Assembly (NCBI RefSeq): GCF_023283925.1
Contig: NZ_JAKIKX010000002.1
Span: 186,001-250,000 of the forward strand
Reading direction: 5' to 3'
DNA length: 64,000 bases
Source: Shewanella marisflavi
GTDB taxonomy: Bacteria; Pseudomonadota; Gammaproteobacteria; Enterobacterales; Shewanellaceae
Under the pieces are notes generated by a model. The model searched no databases. It was not told where the DNA came from and saw only the letters and a list, made by a program, of their open reading frames with translations. The stretch's first letter is position 1; the number at the start of each line of letters is the position of its first letter. This document shows, in pieces, positions 16,409 through 25,496 of the stretch. Both the position numbers and the translations under genes were made by a program.

Positions 16409-16745
16409 TCGGATATACTCCTGTGAAACGACAAAGCGATGTAAGAAAAGTTAGTCAGGTCTAACTATAACAATTATAAAGAAAAAAGCGGATGATATAT
16501 TTGTGCTCTATGACTGGCGCAAGCTATAAGCCAATATCTAATCTAGCATCAAAGACCATTTTCTCTCCTATTGAAGCGTCTAATGGACGCTATAACCACT
16601 TATGATAATGAAATACCTCCAAGTGAGTAAAAAATTACTAAATACCTAAATTGTTCTGTAATTTTATCTAGTTTCCCAGCCAAATGTAGCACCAGTTACT
16701 ACACTAATAACTAAGATCAAGTGAGTTAACCAATGAGGGAAACGG
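16409..16745. other. Divergent intergenic region with short inverted repeats
   Basis: These 337 AT-rich bases hold the promoters for the recombinase (minus) and the HD-GYP protein (plus). Two inverted repeats are visible: GTTAG-TCAGGT-CTAAC near 16450 and AGCGTC-TAATG-GACGCT at 16575-16591. No open reading frame is credible. Confidence 0.5.
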
Positions 16746-18317
16746 ATGCTGATTGATATGGCAAAAAAGAGTCCACTGTTTTCTGGTAAAAAGAAATCAA
16801 TCGAAGCAGAATCTGGACCGGCCTGGCGCATACTGATAGTCGATGACGAGCCCGATGTTCATACCGTCACTAAACTCGCTTTGTCACGATTTAAACTCGA
16901 TCACCGTGGCATCGAATTCATCAACGCCTATAGCGGTGAAGAAGCAAAACGCATTCTACTAGAAGAGCAGGACGTCGCCATGGCTTTCATTGATGTCGTC
17001 ATGGAAAGCGATCACGCCGGCCTCGAGTTGGTTAAATGGATTAGGGAAGAAAATAAAAACAAGAACATCCGGCTTATCCTTCGCACAGGGCAGCCCGGTC
17101 AAGCTCCAGAAGAAGATGTGATCGTTAATTACGATATCAATGACTATAAAGCAAAGGCAGAACTTGATTCGCGCAAGCTTATTACCAGCGTCTATTCCGC
17201 ACTGAGAAGTTATCGGGATATCATGGAGATTGAAGCTGCGAAGATGGCTCAAATCCGCTACCGGGAAGGACTTGAGCGTGTACTTAAAGCAACCTCCGGC
17301 CTGTTTGAGCTGCGCACCTTACATCACTTTGCCGATGGGCTATTAACGCAAGTCGCCAACCTACTCAACCTTAACAACGAAACCTTACTGCTGACCTGTA
17401 ATGCTATCGACGCCATGAGCCAGGATCTTAGCCCTGACAAATTGCACATACTGGCGGGCACTGGACAGTTTGCCGCACACCATGAACAAGTGATTCCAGA
17501 ACCCATTGAAAAGCTGTTAAAGCGTGCGTTAAAAGAGCAAACCTGCTTATATGAAGATAATCTTTTCGTGGGCTATTTTCCTGCAAAAAGCGGCTGGATC
17601 AACTTGCTCTACATGGACAATATTCACGCCATTGGCGACCTTGATAAAAAGCTTATCGATATCTTTGCCATTAATGTGGGGGTTGCGTTTGAGAACCTGT
17701 TACTCAATAAGGAGTTGGAAGACACCCAATCTGAGCTTATTTTTAGGCTGGGTGATGTCGTTGAGAGCCGTTCAAAGGAAGCCGCAAACCATGTCAAGCG
17801 GATGGCCGAATATTGCTATCAACTGGCAAAGCTGGCAGGACTGGACGAGCAGCAGGCGGGGCTGCTAAAGCACGCCTCCCCTATGCATGACATAGGTAAA
17901 ATTGCCACGCCAGACTCAGTGCTACTAAAGCCTGGAAAACTAACGCCTGAAGAGTGGGAGATCATGCGCCAACACCCAGCTATTGGACACCAAATTCTCG
18001 GTAAGTCAGAACGTCCAATCCTAAATGCCGCAGCGATAATTGCATTACAGCATCATGAAAAATACGACGGAAGTGGCTATCCTTCAGGCTTAAAAGGAGA
18101 AGAAATTCATATCTTTGCACGAATCGTGGCCATTGCCGATGTTTTCGATGCCCTGTCTCATGAGCGCTGTTATAAGCCTGCTTGGCCAATCGAAGAGGTG
18201 ATTGAAGAGATCGCTCGCAACGCTGGCAGTCATTTTGACCCCAAGTTAGCGCATCTCTTTATCGATAATATTGAAATATTTAATAAGGTTAGGCTGGCAC
18301 TGAGTGATAAAAACTAA
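16746..18317 (+). CDS. Response regulator with HD-GYP cyclic di-GMP phosphodiesterase domain
   Basis: The 523-residue protein has an N-terminal receiver domain (about 27-155; acidic D33-D34, phospho-acceptor D83 in FIDVVM), a middle region of the DUF3369 type (about 165-330), and a C-terminal HD-GYP domain (about 335-515). The HD motif (MHDIGK, near 380) and the HHEKYDGSGYP motif (near 430-442) are intact, so it should hydrolyse c-di-GMP. A GAGGGA ribosome site precedes the ATG. No histidine kinase is adjacent, so its partner is encoded elsewhere. It lowers c-di-GMP, opposing the cyclase at 13174, which lies on the other side of the recombinase. Confidence 0.93.
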   Translation: MLIDMAKKSPLFSGKKKSIEAESGPAWRILIVDDEPDVHTVTKLALSRFKLDHRGIEFINAYSGEEAKRILLEEQDVAMAFIDVVMESDHAGLELVKWIREENKNKNIRLILRTGQPGQAPEEDVIVNYDINDYKAKAELDSRKLITSVYSALRSYRDIMEIEAAKMAQIRYREGLERVLKATSGLFELRTLHHFADGLLTQVANLLNLNNETLLLTCNAIDAMSQDLSPDKLHILAGTGQFAAHHEQVIPEPIEKLLKRALKEQTCLYEDNLFVGYFPAKSGWINLLYMDNIHAIGDLDKKLIDIFAINVGVAFENLLLNKELEDTQSELIFRLGDVVESRSKEAANHVKRMAEYCYQLAKLAGLDEQQAGLLKHASPMHDIGKIATPDSVLLKPGKLTPEEWEIMRQHPAIGHQILGKSERPILNAAAIIALQHHEKYDGSGYPSGLKGEEIHIFARIVAIADVFDALSHERCYKPAWPIEEVIEEIARNAGSHFDPKLAHLFIDNIEIFNKVRLALSDKN

Positions 18318-18371
18318 GTATACCTTGGCCACTGATAGACTGCGTTAAAAGCGGGTGTCAGTGGCCTCTAC

Positions 18372-18854
18372 TTAGCTATCGGCTAAAAAATCAAACATAA
18401 CCACCTTGGCTTCACCTTGGATTTTAAAGCTAGCGATAAGTCGCCACACCATATAATCACTGCTGCATGAACCGTATATTAGCGGACCTTGATAGGTGTT
18501 TTTACCTGTTTGGCTTAACTTAACAGGGATAACCCCCATAAACATGTCTCTTCCTTCTACCCTTACCGATAACTCTTCTAAAGCGACACTGCTGGTTAAG
18601 GTCACCTGCAAGGGCTTTTCACTAGGAGTGTTTTCTGGCGAAATAGCCAATGAGATCCGCTGTCCGCTTAGCTCTCTGTCGCAGGTCTTTTGATTAAAGT
18701 CGCATAGTGTCTGGTCAATTTCAAAGGGAGTTTGGGTAGCGTTTTGGTCAAGCTTTGGTAATTGTTTTTCTGATGGTTCGCAACCACAAAGCAGCAAAGT
18801 AACAATAAGTCCGGCTAAACGCCATAAATCAGGGGAACGCCATTTTGATAGCAC
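18372..18854 (-). CDS. Conserved lipoprotein of unknown function, divergent from ccoN
   Basis: The 160-residue protein starts with a basic stretch, a hydrophobic segment and the lipobox LLLCGC, so it should be a lipid-anchored periplasmic protein. The rest is a beta-rich region with four further cysteines (CDFNQKTC pair, and GSC near the C-terminus), which might form disulfides. I do not recognise a domain. It is divergently transcribed from the cbb3 oxidase operon, and a perfect Fnr box lies about 48 nt upstream of its start, so it may be expressed under low oxygen. A link to oxidase assembly is only suggested by position. Confidence 0.75.
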   Translation of the reverse strand: MLSKWRSPDLWRLAGLIVTLLLCGCEPSEKQLPKLDQNATQTPFEIDQTLCDFNQKTCDRELSGQRISLAISPENTPSEKPLQVTLTSSVALEELSVRVEGRDMFMGVIPVKLSQTGKNTYQGPLIYGSCSSDYMVWRLIASFKIQGEAKVVMFDFLADS

Positions 18855-18901
18855 AATTATTAACCTTTTGAATCATAGTGTTTACATTCTATCCAGGTAG
18901 T

Positions 18902-18915
18902 TTGATCTGGATCAA
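18902..18915. promoter_or_regulatory. Perfect Fnr/EtrA box
   Basis: TTGAT-CTGG-ATCAA matches the Fnr consensus TTGAT-N4-ATCAA at all ten positions. It sits in the divergent region 48 nt from the lipoprotein start and about 200 nt from the ccoN start. The regulator EtrA is encoded about 7 kb downstream, behind the cbb3 and assembly genes. Confidence 0.85.
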
Positions 18916-18944
18916 TAATGGATGCCGCATAATTCCTATCTTTT

Positions 18945-18958
18945 TTGATATTGCTCAA
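18945..18958. promoter_or_regulatory. Second, weaker Fnr-like box
   Basis: TTGAT-ATTG-CTCAA matches the Fnr consensus at nine of ten positions and lies 29 nt after the perfect box, nearer to ccoN. A tandem arrangement of strong and weak sites is plausible but unproven. Confidence 0.4.
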
Positions 18959-19118
18959 GTATCATTGCGTTACTCGGCATTAATTTGCGTTAATGTTGTG
19001 TAACACATTGACACAGTCATGTTTGTTTCGTAGGGAAACAAGCCTTTGATGTCATTTTACCGGGTAAAGTGCCACTTTACTCAAACAATAAGTATAAGTA
19101 ATAAGCAGTGGAAGCAAT

Positions 19119-20546
19119 ATGATGAACCATTCCCAGCCTCAAGGCGCTGATTACAATTACACTGTTGTCCGCCAATTTGCCCTTACCACAGTATTGTGGG
19201 GCATTATTGGTATGACGGTAGGTGTATTGATCGCGGCCCAGTTAATCTGGCCACAACTTAACTTCGAAACTCCCTGGCTCACGTACAGTCGTCTAAGACC
19301 TCTGCACACCAATGCCGTGATTTTCGCGTTTGGTACTTCAGCGTTATTTGCAACATCCTATTATATCGTCCAGCGTACCTGCCAAACCCGCCTATTTGCA
19401 CCTAAGCTAGCTGCATTTACATTCTGGGGATGGCAAGCCATTATTCTTTCAGCCGTTATTACTCTGCCGCTTGGTTTAACCAGCAGTAAAGAATACGCCG
19501 AATTGGAATGGCCTATCGATATCGCTATTACCATAGTATGGGTTGCCTATGCCGTTGTGTTCTTTGGCACAATCGTTAAGCGAACCACGTCGCACATCTA
19601 TGTGGCAAACTGGTTCTTTGGTGCCTTTATCATCACGGTAGCTGTACTGCATATCGTTAACTCTATGGCAGTACCTGTCAGCCTGTTCAAGTCATACTCA
19701 TTATACTCTGGCGCCGTCGATGCCATGGTGCAATGGTGGTATGGCCACAACGCCGTTGGCTTCCTGTTGACAGCTGGTTTCCTTGGTATGATGTACTATT
19801 TCGTGCCTAAGCAAGCTGGTCGTCCTGTTTATTCTTATCGTCTATCTATCGTTCACTTCTGGGCATTGATTGCACTGTATATCTGGGCGGGTCCGCACCA
19901 CCTACATTACACTGCGCTACCAGACTGGACACAATCACTGGGTATGGTGATGTCGCTGATCCTATTTGCACCTTCTTGGGGTGGTATGATCAACGGTATT
20001 ATGACGCTATCTGGTGCATGGCATAAGCTTAGAACTGACCCTGTACTGCGTTTCCTTATCGTTTCTCTCTCTTTCTACGGCATGTCGACCTTTGAAGGTC
20101 CAATGATGGCGATTAAGACAGTGAACGCGTTATCTCACTACACCGACTGGACTGTTGGTCACGTTCACTCAGGCGCGCTAGGCTGGGTAGCTATGGTTTC
20201 AATCGGTTCGCTTTACCACCTTATTCCTGCGGTTTACGGTCATGGCCGTATGTACAGCACTCAGCTGATTAACGTTCACTTCTGGTTAGCGACAATCGGT
20301 ACCGTACTCTACATCGTTTCAATGTGGATTTCGGGTGTTATGCAAGGTCTAATGTGGCGTGCAGTAAACTCTGACGGAACCTTAACCTACAGCTTCGTTG
20401 AAGCTTTGGAAGCGTCATACCCATTCTACTTTGTCCGTTTCTTAGGTGGCCTGTTCTTCGTCACAGGTATGCTACTAATGGCATACAACGTGTTTAAGAC
20501 AGTAAAAGCACCAAAAGAATCGTTGCCAGCACTAGCTGAAGCATAA
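19119..20546 (+). CDS. ccoN: cbb3-type cytochrome c oxidase subunit I
   Basis: This 475-residue membrane protein is the catalytic subunit of the high-affinity terminal oxidase. It should hold low-spin heme b, high-spin heme b3 and CuB. About twelve transmembrane helices are visible, with histidine ligands in [20 protein letters not shown], and the [13 protein letters not shown] segment. It reduces oxygen to water with electrons from CcoO and CcoP and pumps protons. Two in-frame ATGs (19119 and 19122) are possible starts. It opens the ccoNOQP operon under a region with Fnr boxes. Confidence 0.98.
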   Translation: MMNHSQPQGADYNYTVVRQFALTTVLWGIIGMTVGVLIAAQLIWPQLNFETPWLTYSRLRPLHTNAVIFAFGTSALFATSYYIVQRTCQTRLFAPKLAAFTFWGWQAIILSAVITLPLGLTSSKEYAELEWPIDIAITIVWVAYAVVFFGTIVKRTTSHIYVANWFFGAFIITVAVLHIVNSMAVPVSLFKSYSLYSGAVDAMVQWWYGHNAVGFLLTAGFLGMMYYFVPKQAGRPVYSYRLSIVHFWALIALYIWAGPHHLHYTALPDWTQSLGMVMSLILFAPSWGGMINGIMTLSGAWHKLRTDPVLRFLIVSLSFYGMSTFEGPMMAIKTVNALSHYTDWTVGHVHSGALGWVAMVSIGSLYHLIPAVYGHGRMYSTQLINVHFWLATIGTVLYIVSMWISGVMQGLMWRAVNSDGTLTYSFVEALEASYPFYFVRFLGGLFFVTGMLLMAYNVFKTVKAPKESLPALAEA

Positions 20547-20555
20547 GGAGTAGAT

Positions 20556-21164
20556 TTGATGAAATTTAATCATGAGATAGTCGAGAAAAACATCGGTCTG
20601 CTGGGTATCTTTACCGTGATTGCCATCAGTATTGGCGGTTTGGTACAGATCACTCCCCTGCTTTTCCAAAAAGACACAACAGAGCCAGTTGATGGACTAC
20701 GTCCTTATACTGCACTGGAGCTAGAAGGTCGCGACATCTATATCCGTGAAGGATGTGTTGGCTGTCACAGCCAGATGATCCGTCCTCTGCGTGCAGAAAC
20801 TGAACGTTATGGCCACTACTCTGTTGCCGGTGAATCCGTTTGGGATCACCCATTCCTATGGGGCTCTAAGCGTACCGGTCCAGATTTGGCTCGTGTTGGT
20901 GGTCGCTACAGCGACAAGTGGCATGAAGTTCACCTGTTGGATCCACGTGCAGTAGTACCACAATCAAACATGCCTGCCTTCCCTTGGCTAGCTGACAACG
21001 TCCTCGACGGCGCGCTCACAGCTAAGAAGATGGAAGTGTTCCGCGGTTTCGGTGTGCCTTACACTCAGGAAGAGATCGACAATGCCAAGAAGGCTGTTGA
21101 AGGTAAAACTGAGATGGAAGCAATAATTGCATACCTGCAGTCGCTAGGTCACGCACTGAAATAA
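20556..21164 (+). CDS. ccoO: cbb3-type cytochrome c oxidase subunit II (monoheme cytochrome c)
   Basis: The 202-residue protein has an N-terminal membrane anchor ([21 protein letters not shown]) and one periplasmic heme c motif, [11 protein letters not shown], near residue 67. A distal Met (QSNMPAFPW) serves as the sixth heme ligand. It passes electrons from CcoP to CcoN. It follows ccoN by 9 nt with a ribosome site (AAGGAG) and precedes ccoQ. Confidence 0.98.
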   Translation: MMKFNHEIVEKNIGLLGIFTVIAISIGGLVQITPLLFQKDTTEPVDGLRPYTALELEGRDIYIREGCVGCHSQMIRPLRAETERYGHYSVAGESVWDHPFLWGSKRTGPDLARVGGRYSDKWHEVHLLDPRAVVPQSNMPAFPWLADNVLDGALTAKKMEVFRGFGVPYTQEEIDNAKKAVEGKTEMEAIIAYLQSLGHALK

Positions 21165-21179
21165 ATTGGAGGCATGAAT

Positions 21180-21347
21180 ATGGATTACGGCACAGTACAA
21201 GGGATTATTACCATTGTTGTCATGGTGACGTTTGTCGGTATTTTTGCATGGGCTTATAGCGGTCGTCGTAAGGCTCAATTTGACGAAGCCGCTAACCTTG
21301 TTTTCTCTGATGAAGAGAAAAGCAAGGACTCAGGAGAACATAAGTGA
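21180..21347 (+). CDS. ccoQ: cbb3-type cytochrome c oxidase subunit IV
   Basis: This short gene encodes 55 residues beginning MDYGTVQGIITIVVMVTF, with one transmembrane helix (GIITIVVMVTFVGIFAWAY) followed by the basic SGRRK turn and an acidic tail. That is the CcoQ pattern, a small subunit that stabilises the oxidase. GGAGG at 21168-21172 lies 7 nt before the ATG at 21180, which favours this start over the in-frame ATG at 21174, only 1 nt from it. Its stop overlaps the ccoP start by 4 nt. Confidence 0.95.
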   Translation: MDYGTVQGIITIVVMVTFVGIFAWAYSGRRKAQFDEAANLVFSDEEKSKDSGEHK

Positions 21348-22318
21348 TGATGAGTAGCTTCTGGAGTATTTGGATTACCGTACTCACAATTGTGGTAATC
21401 GCGGGATGTTTCATCCTACTGTTTGTTGTCTCTAAAAACACTACCGGTGTTGAAGAAGGCAAATCAATGGGTCACAGCTTTGACGGTATTGAAGAGATCA
21501 ATAACCCACTGCCTAAATGGTGGAGTTATATGTTCTACATCACTATCGTCTTTGGTGTGGTTTACTTGGCGCTATATCCAGGTCTAGGTAACTTTAAAGG
21601 TTTCCTTGGCTGGTCGAGCTCAAACCAAAGTATTGGTACCGAACAAGGTATCAAGGCTGACTCTGCCGCTGCCACTGAACTGGCTAAGCAAGAGAATCGT
21701 TGGGTTCAATACGATAAAGAAGTTGAGAAAGCTAACGCTAAGTACAGCCCAATTTTTGAAGCTTATTTGGCTACGCCCCTTGAAGAGCTAGTGAAAAACG
21801 AAGAAGCTCTGAAAGTAGGTGGTCGTTTGTACCTGCAAAACTGTGCACAGTGCCACGGTAGTGACGCGCGCGGTAGCAAGGGCTTCCCTAACCTGACTGA
21901 CGGTGATTGGTTATATGGCGGTGAATTGGCTACCATCAAAACCACTATCATGAACGGTCGTCACGGCATGATGCCTCCAAAAGGCGGTTTACCTATCGAA
22001 GACAGCGAGCTTAAAGGTCTTGCTGAATACGTAGTGAAACTTGCCGGTCAGGAGCATGACGAAGCGCTAGCGGCCCAAGGTCAGGCGTCATTCATGAAAG
22101 GTTGTTTTGCCTGTCATGGCATGGACGGCACAGGTAACAAGTTTATGGGTGCCCCTAACCTGACGAATAACATTTGGTTATACGGTGGCAGCCGTGGCGT
22201 GATCCAAGAAAGCATCAAAAATGGGCGTTCTGGTGTGATGCCAGCCTGGAAAGATGTCTTGGGCGAAGAGAAAGTTCACGTCATCACAGCATATGTTTAT
22301 AGCTTGTCAAACAAGTAA
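21344..22318 (+). CDS. ccoP: cbb3-type cytochrome c oxidase subunit III (diheme cytochrome c)
   Basis: The 324-residue protein has two N-terminal membrane helices (about 4-28 and 60-80) and two cytochrome c domains with CAQCH (about 168) and CFACH (about 253) motifs, plus Met ligands in HGMMPP and SGVMPAW. It receives electrons from soluble cytochrome c or c4 and hands them to CcoO. The start is GTG 21344 or the following ATGs; GGAG at 21333-21336 suits either. The operon ends with a strong terminator. Confidence 0.97.
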   Translation: MMMSSFWSIWITVLTIVVIAGCFILLFVVSKNTTGVEEGKSMGHSFDGIEEINNPLPKWWSYMFYITIVFGVVYLALYPGLGNFKGFLGWSSSNQSIGTEQGIKADSAAATELAKQENRWVQYDKEVEKANAKYSPIFEAYLATPLEELVKNEEALKVGGRLYLQNCAQCHGSDARGSKGFPNLTDGDWLYGGELATIKTTIMNGRHGMMPPKGGLPIEDSELKGLAEYVVKLAGQEHDEALAAQGQASFMKGCFACHGMDGTGNKFMGAPNLTNNIWLYGGSRGVIQESIKNGRSGVMPAWKDVLGEEKVHVITAYVYSLSNK

Positions 22319-22336
22319 TTACATTTAAGTAACACC

Positions 22337-22368
22337 AAGGCCTCGAGACAGATCGAGGCCTTTTTTTT
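22337..22368 (+). terminator. Intrinsic terminator after ccoP
   Basis: AAGGCCTCGA-GACAGA-TCGAGGCCTT forms a 10-bp stem followed by eight T residues. It separates the structural ccoNOQP genes from the assembly genes that follow. Confidence 0.95.
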
Positions 22369-22428
22369 AAGTGCCATAAACATCATTTAACGGTAAGATA
22401 TGGCCAACAAAAATAACAGGTAGTACCC

Positions 22429-22908
22429 ATGAAAAAACCACAAGCTTGGTATAAACAGTTTTGGCCTTGGTTTCTGATTATTTTGCCGCTTTGCGCCGTG
22501 TTTGCCAGTGTTAACCTCATGCTTCTCGCGATCGAAAATAAAGACTCTTTAGTGTCAGAAGATTATTACAAAGACGGCAAAGCCATTAATATGGATTTAC
22601 GTAAGATCAAACATGCCAAGCAATTGGGACTTCAGTTTGAATTACAACTTAGTGACGACGAGATCACCCTCACCCAGCACGGCGGCGAGCCTTATGCGGC
22701 AGCGCTTAATGTCGAGTTTTATCATCCTACCCTACAAAAGAAAGATTTCGCCCAAGTTGCAACCGCTGATGGTGCTCAGGTCTATCGCATTAAGCTAGCT
22801 AAGCCTATTACAGGCAGCTGGGAAGTCAGATTAGAAGGTTTTGATCGGTCCTGGCGCATCCAAAAACGTCTAGAGCTAAAAGATAACAATCAATATTGGT
22901 TAAACTAG
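22429..22908 (+). CDS. FixH-family cbb3 oxidase assembly protein
   Basis: The 159-residue protein has one N-terminal membrane helix (FWPWFLIILPLCAVFASVNLMLLAI) followed by the FixH signature SEDYYKDGKAINMDL and a periplasmic beta domain. FixH/CcoH proteins help the oxidase subunits assemble and become stable. It lies between ccoP and the copper ATPase gene, 6 nt before the latter, as in other cbb3 assembly clusters (fixGHIS/ccoGHIS). A ccoG gene is not present here. Confidence 0.9.
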   Translation: MKKPQAWYKQFWPWFLIILPLCAVFASVNLMLLAIENKDSLVSEDYYKDGKAINMDLRKIKHAKQLGLQFELQLSDDEITLTQHGGEPYAAALNVEFYHPTLQKKDFAQVATADGAQVYRIKLAKPITGSWEVRLEGFDRSWRIQKRLELKDNNQYWLN

Positions 22909-22914
22909 CCATTC

Positions 22915-25314
22915 ATGGACTCGTTAAACTGTTTTCACTGTGGCGAACCCGTGACCACGGGTCGCCAATTCGAAACCCTTATCGATGGCGTATTGCAGCC
23001 TATGTGTTGTCCTGGCTGCCAAGCCGTGTCAGCCGCTATCATAGACGCTGGATTAACTAACTATTACAAATATCGCACCGAGCCTGGTAGCAAGCAGACC
23101 GCCCTGGTGCCCGAAGAACTCAGTAGCTTCTCGGCATTTGATCTCGCAGAAGTTCAGCAAGATTTCGTCCATCAGGGCAACGAAAGTGCCAGCACTTCAT
23201 TGACCATAGATGGTATTACCTGCGCCGCTTGCGCCTGGCTTATCGAGCACAAACTGCAACACATAAAAGGGATCAACAAGATCTCAGTTAATACCACAAC
23301 AGAACGTGCTCAAGTGAGCTGGGATCCTAAGGTAATAAAACTGAGCGAGATCCTACTACAAATAAGCCAAATCGGTTATCAGGCCGCCCCATATCAGGTC
23401 GATGACCAAGAGATCCAAAGTAAGAAAAATAGCCGCAAGTTTCTGTTAAGACTGGGGCTAGCTGGATTTGCCACCATGCAGGTGATGATGTTTGCGTTGG
23501 CACTCTATTCCGATTACTTCACCGACCTTGATGTGGAGTTCAGAGACTATTTCCGCTGGGTGAGCATGATTTTCGCCGCGCCTGTGGTGTTTTACTCCGC
23601 ACAGCCTTTTTATTTCAGCGCGCTTCGCTCTATGTTGTCGGGGCGTCTCAATATGGATGTATCGGTTTCTATAGCGATCTGTGGAGCCTATATTGCCAGC
23701 TGCATAGCAACCGTTTCCGGCGACGGCGAAGTTTATTTCGAATCCGTCAGCATGTTTACCTTTTTTCTATTACTTGGGCGCTATTTCGAACAAAATGCTC
23801 GCCAAAAGGCTTCCATCAGTTCCAACAACCTGCATAAACTCATTCCTCTGACGGCCAATTTGCTCGATGAACGAGGTGAACAATCTGAAGTCCCGGCAAA
23901 ACGCCTTAAGACTGGCGATATCATCATGGTAAAACCAGGGGAAGTGATAGCAGCCGATGGTGAAATTATCGAAGGTTCAAGCTGTGTCAACGAGGCCATG
24001 CTGACCGGCGAGCAGATGCCTGTGACTAAGCATTTAACCAGCCAGGTGTATGCTGGCACCATCAATGTCGACCACCCTATAAAGGTTGTGGTTACGGCGA
24101 CTGGTCAGGACCAATTAGTAGCCGAAATCATTCGATTGCAAGAAGCAGCGTCGAATAACAAACCTAGAGTGGCCCTCTATGTCGATACCATTTCTAACTA
24201 TTTCACCTGGACCATTTTAGTGATCGCCGCCCTCACCTATCTGGTGTGGAAACACTATTGGCCTGAAGATGCCTTTTGGGTAACGCTTTCTGTACTTGTC
24301 GCTACCTGCCCTTGTGCCTTGGCACTGGCCACGCCCACGGCGGTCACCTGCGCAACCGGGCTCTTCACGCGCTTGGGGGTTGTCGCCCGTCGTGGTGGCG
24401 TGTTCGAAAAACTGCCTAAAGTCGACCAGGTGGTATTTGATAAGACAGGCACATTAACTTGCGGCAGTCTGACCTTAAACCAGACTCACCTTTTTCATAC
24501 CATGAGCCAAGCAGAGGCTCTAGCCATTAGCGCTGCCATGGAATCACAATCTATCCATCCCATCGCTAAGGCATTTGCCCCTTTTTATCGCCAAGATTGT
24601 CAGGTGAAGGAGAACCGATATATTGCCGGCTCAGGTGTTCTGGCAAAGGTTAATCAGCAGCAATATTACTTAGGTAGCGCCGCATTTATTCTTGAGCAAA
24701 CCCAAATTCAAGCTGCCGACAACCTAGCAAATGTCTATCTGGCGACTCAAGATCACCTCATCGCTGGCTTTACGCTTAGTGATACCGTAAGAGACGATGC
24801 GAAGGAAACCGTAGACACGCTAAAAACGATGGGAATTGCCACCTGTATAGCCAGTGGCGATACAAGCGAGCACGTTGAGCAGGTCGCTCACGAAGTTGGC
24901 ATTACTGCGCTCCATAAAGGTCTTAAGCCCCAGGATAAACTGACGCTGATTAACCAGCTAAAAGATCAAGGTAAGCGAGTGGCTATGTTTGGCGATGGTG
25001 TTAACGATGCACCAGTGTTAGCTGGCGCCAATCTCTCGATTGCCATGGGTAGCGGCACTGATATCGCCAAAAACAGTGCCGATCTAATTTTGCTCGGAGA
25101 TCAGCTGTCTCGTTTTCCACAAGCGGTACGCATCGCCAAAATGACAGAGCAAATCATCAGGCAGAATCTGTTGTGGGCACTAGGATACAACCTGCTTATC
25201 ATTCCTTTAGCGGTAACCGGACACGTGTTACCCTATATTGCTGCGATTGGCATGTCGGCCAGCTCATTAATTGTGGTTGCCAATAGCCTAAGACTACTAA
25301 AGGTTCGTTTATGA
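22915..25314 (+). CDS. ccoI: Copper-exporting P1B-type ATPase for cbb3 assembly
   Basis: The 799-residue protein begins with a cysteine-rich zinc-ribbon-like segment (CFHCGEP and CCPGCQA), then a heavy-metal-associated domain with GITCAACAW near residue 100. The membrane part has the metal site CPC (ATCPCALALATPTA), the phosphorylation site DKTGTLTCG, and the hinge GDGVNDAPVL. This is the FixI/CtpA-type slow exporter that delivers copper to the periplasm for the CuB centre of cbb3. It overlaps ccoS by 4 nt and is in the order fixH-ccoI-ccoS. Confidence 0.95.
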   Translation: MDSLNCFHCGEPVTTGRQFETLIDGVLQPMCCPGCQAVSAAIIDAGLTNYYKYRTEPGSKQTALVPEELSSFSAFDLAEVQQDFVHQGNESASTSLTIDGITCAACAWLIEHKLQHIKGINKISVNTTTERAQVSWDPKVIKLSEILLQISQIGYQAAPYQVDDQEIQSKKNSRKFLLRLGLAGFATMQVMMFALALYSDYFTDLDVEFRDYFRWVSMIFAAPVVFYSAQPFYFSALRSMLSGRLNMDVSVSIAICGAYIASCIATVSGDGEVYFESVSMFTFFLLLGRYFEQNARQKASISSNNLHKLIPLTANLLDERGEQSEVPAKRLKTGDIIMVKPGEVIAADGEIIEGSSCVNEAMLTGEQMPVTKHLTSQVYAGTINVDHPIKVVVTATGQDQLVAEIIRLQEAASNNKPRVALYVDTISNYFTWTILVIAALTYLVWKHYWPEDAFWVTLSVLVATCPCALALATPTAVTCATGLFTRLGVVARRGGVFEKLPKVDQVVFDKTGTLTCGSLTLNQTHLFHTMSQAEALAISAAMESQSIHPIAKAFAPFYRQDCQVKENRYIAGSGVLAKVNQQQYYLGSAAFILEQTQIQAADNLANVYLATQDHLIAGFTLSDTVRDDAKETVDTLKTMGIATCIASGDTSEHVEQVAHEVGITALHKGLKPQDKLTLINQLKDQGKRVAMFGDGVNDAPVLAGANLSIAMGSGTDIAKNSADLILLGDQLSRFPQAVRIAKMTEQIIRQNLLWALGYNLLIIPLAVTGHVLPYIAAIGMSASSLIVVANSLRLLKVRL

Positions 25315-25496
25315 GTATTATCTATGTACTGATCCCCATTGCCATGCTGTTTGTGCTGGTTGCCGTAGGGATCTTTTTCTGGGCCGTAAAATCTGAACAG
25401 TTTGACGATCTTGACCGTCAAAGCGTCTCTATCTTGTTTGATGATGACATCAAACCCAAGACAAATAGCCAGCAAGACGAGCAGCAACCGCATTGA
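25311..25496 (+). CDS. ccoS: cbb3 oxidase maturation protein CcoS
   Basis: This 61-residue protein has one N-terminal membrane helix (IIYVLIPIAMLFVLVAVGIFFWAV) followed by the CcoS signature KSEQFDDLDRQSVSILFDDD. CcoS is needed for cofactor insertion into cbb3 oxidase. It overlaps ccoI at ATGA and overlaps the next gene at TTGA, so the three are translationally coupled. Confidence 0.95.
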   Translation: MSIIYVLIPIAMLFVLVAVGIFFWAVKSEQFDDLDRQSVSILFDDDIKPKTNSQQDEQQPH

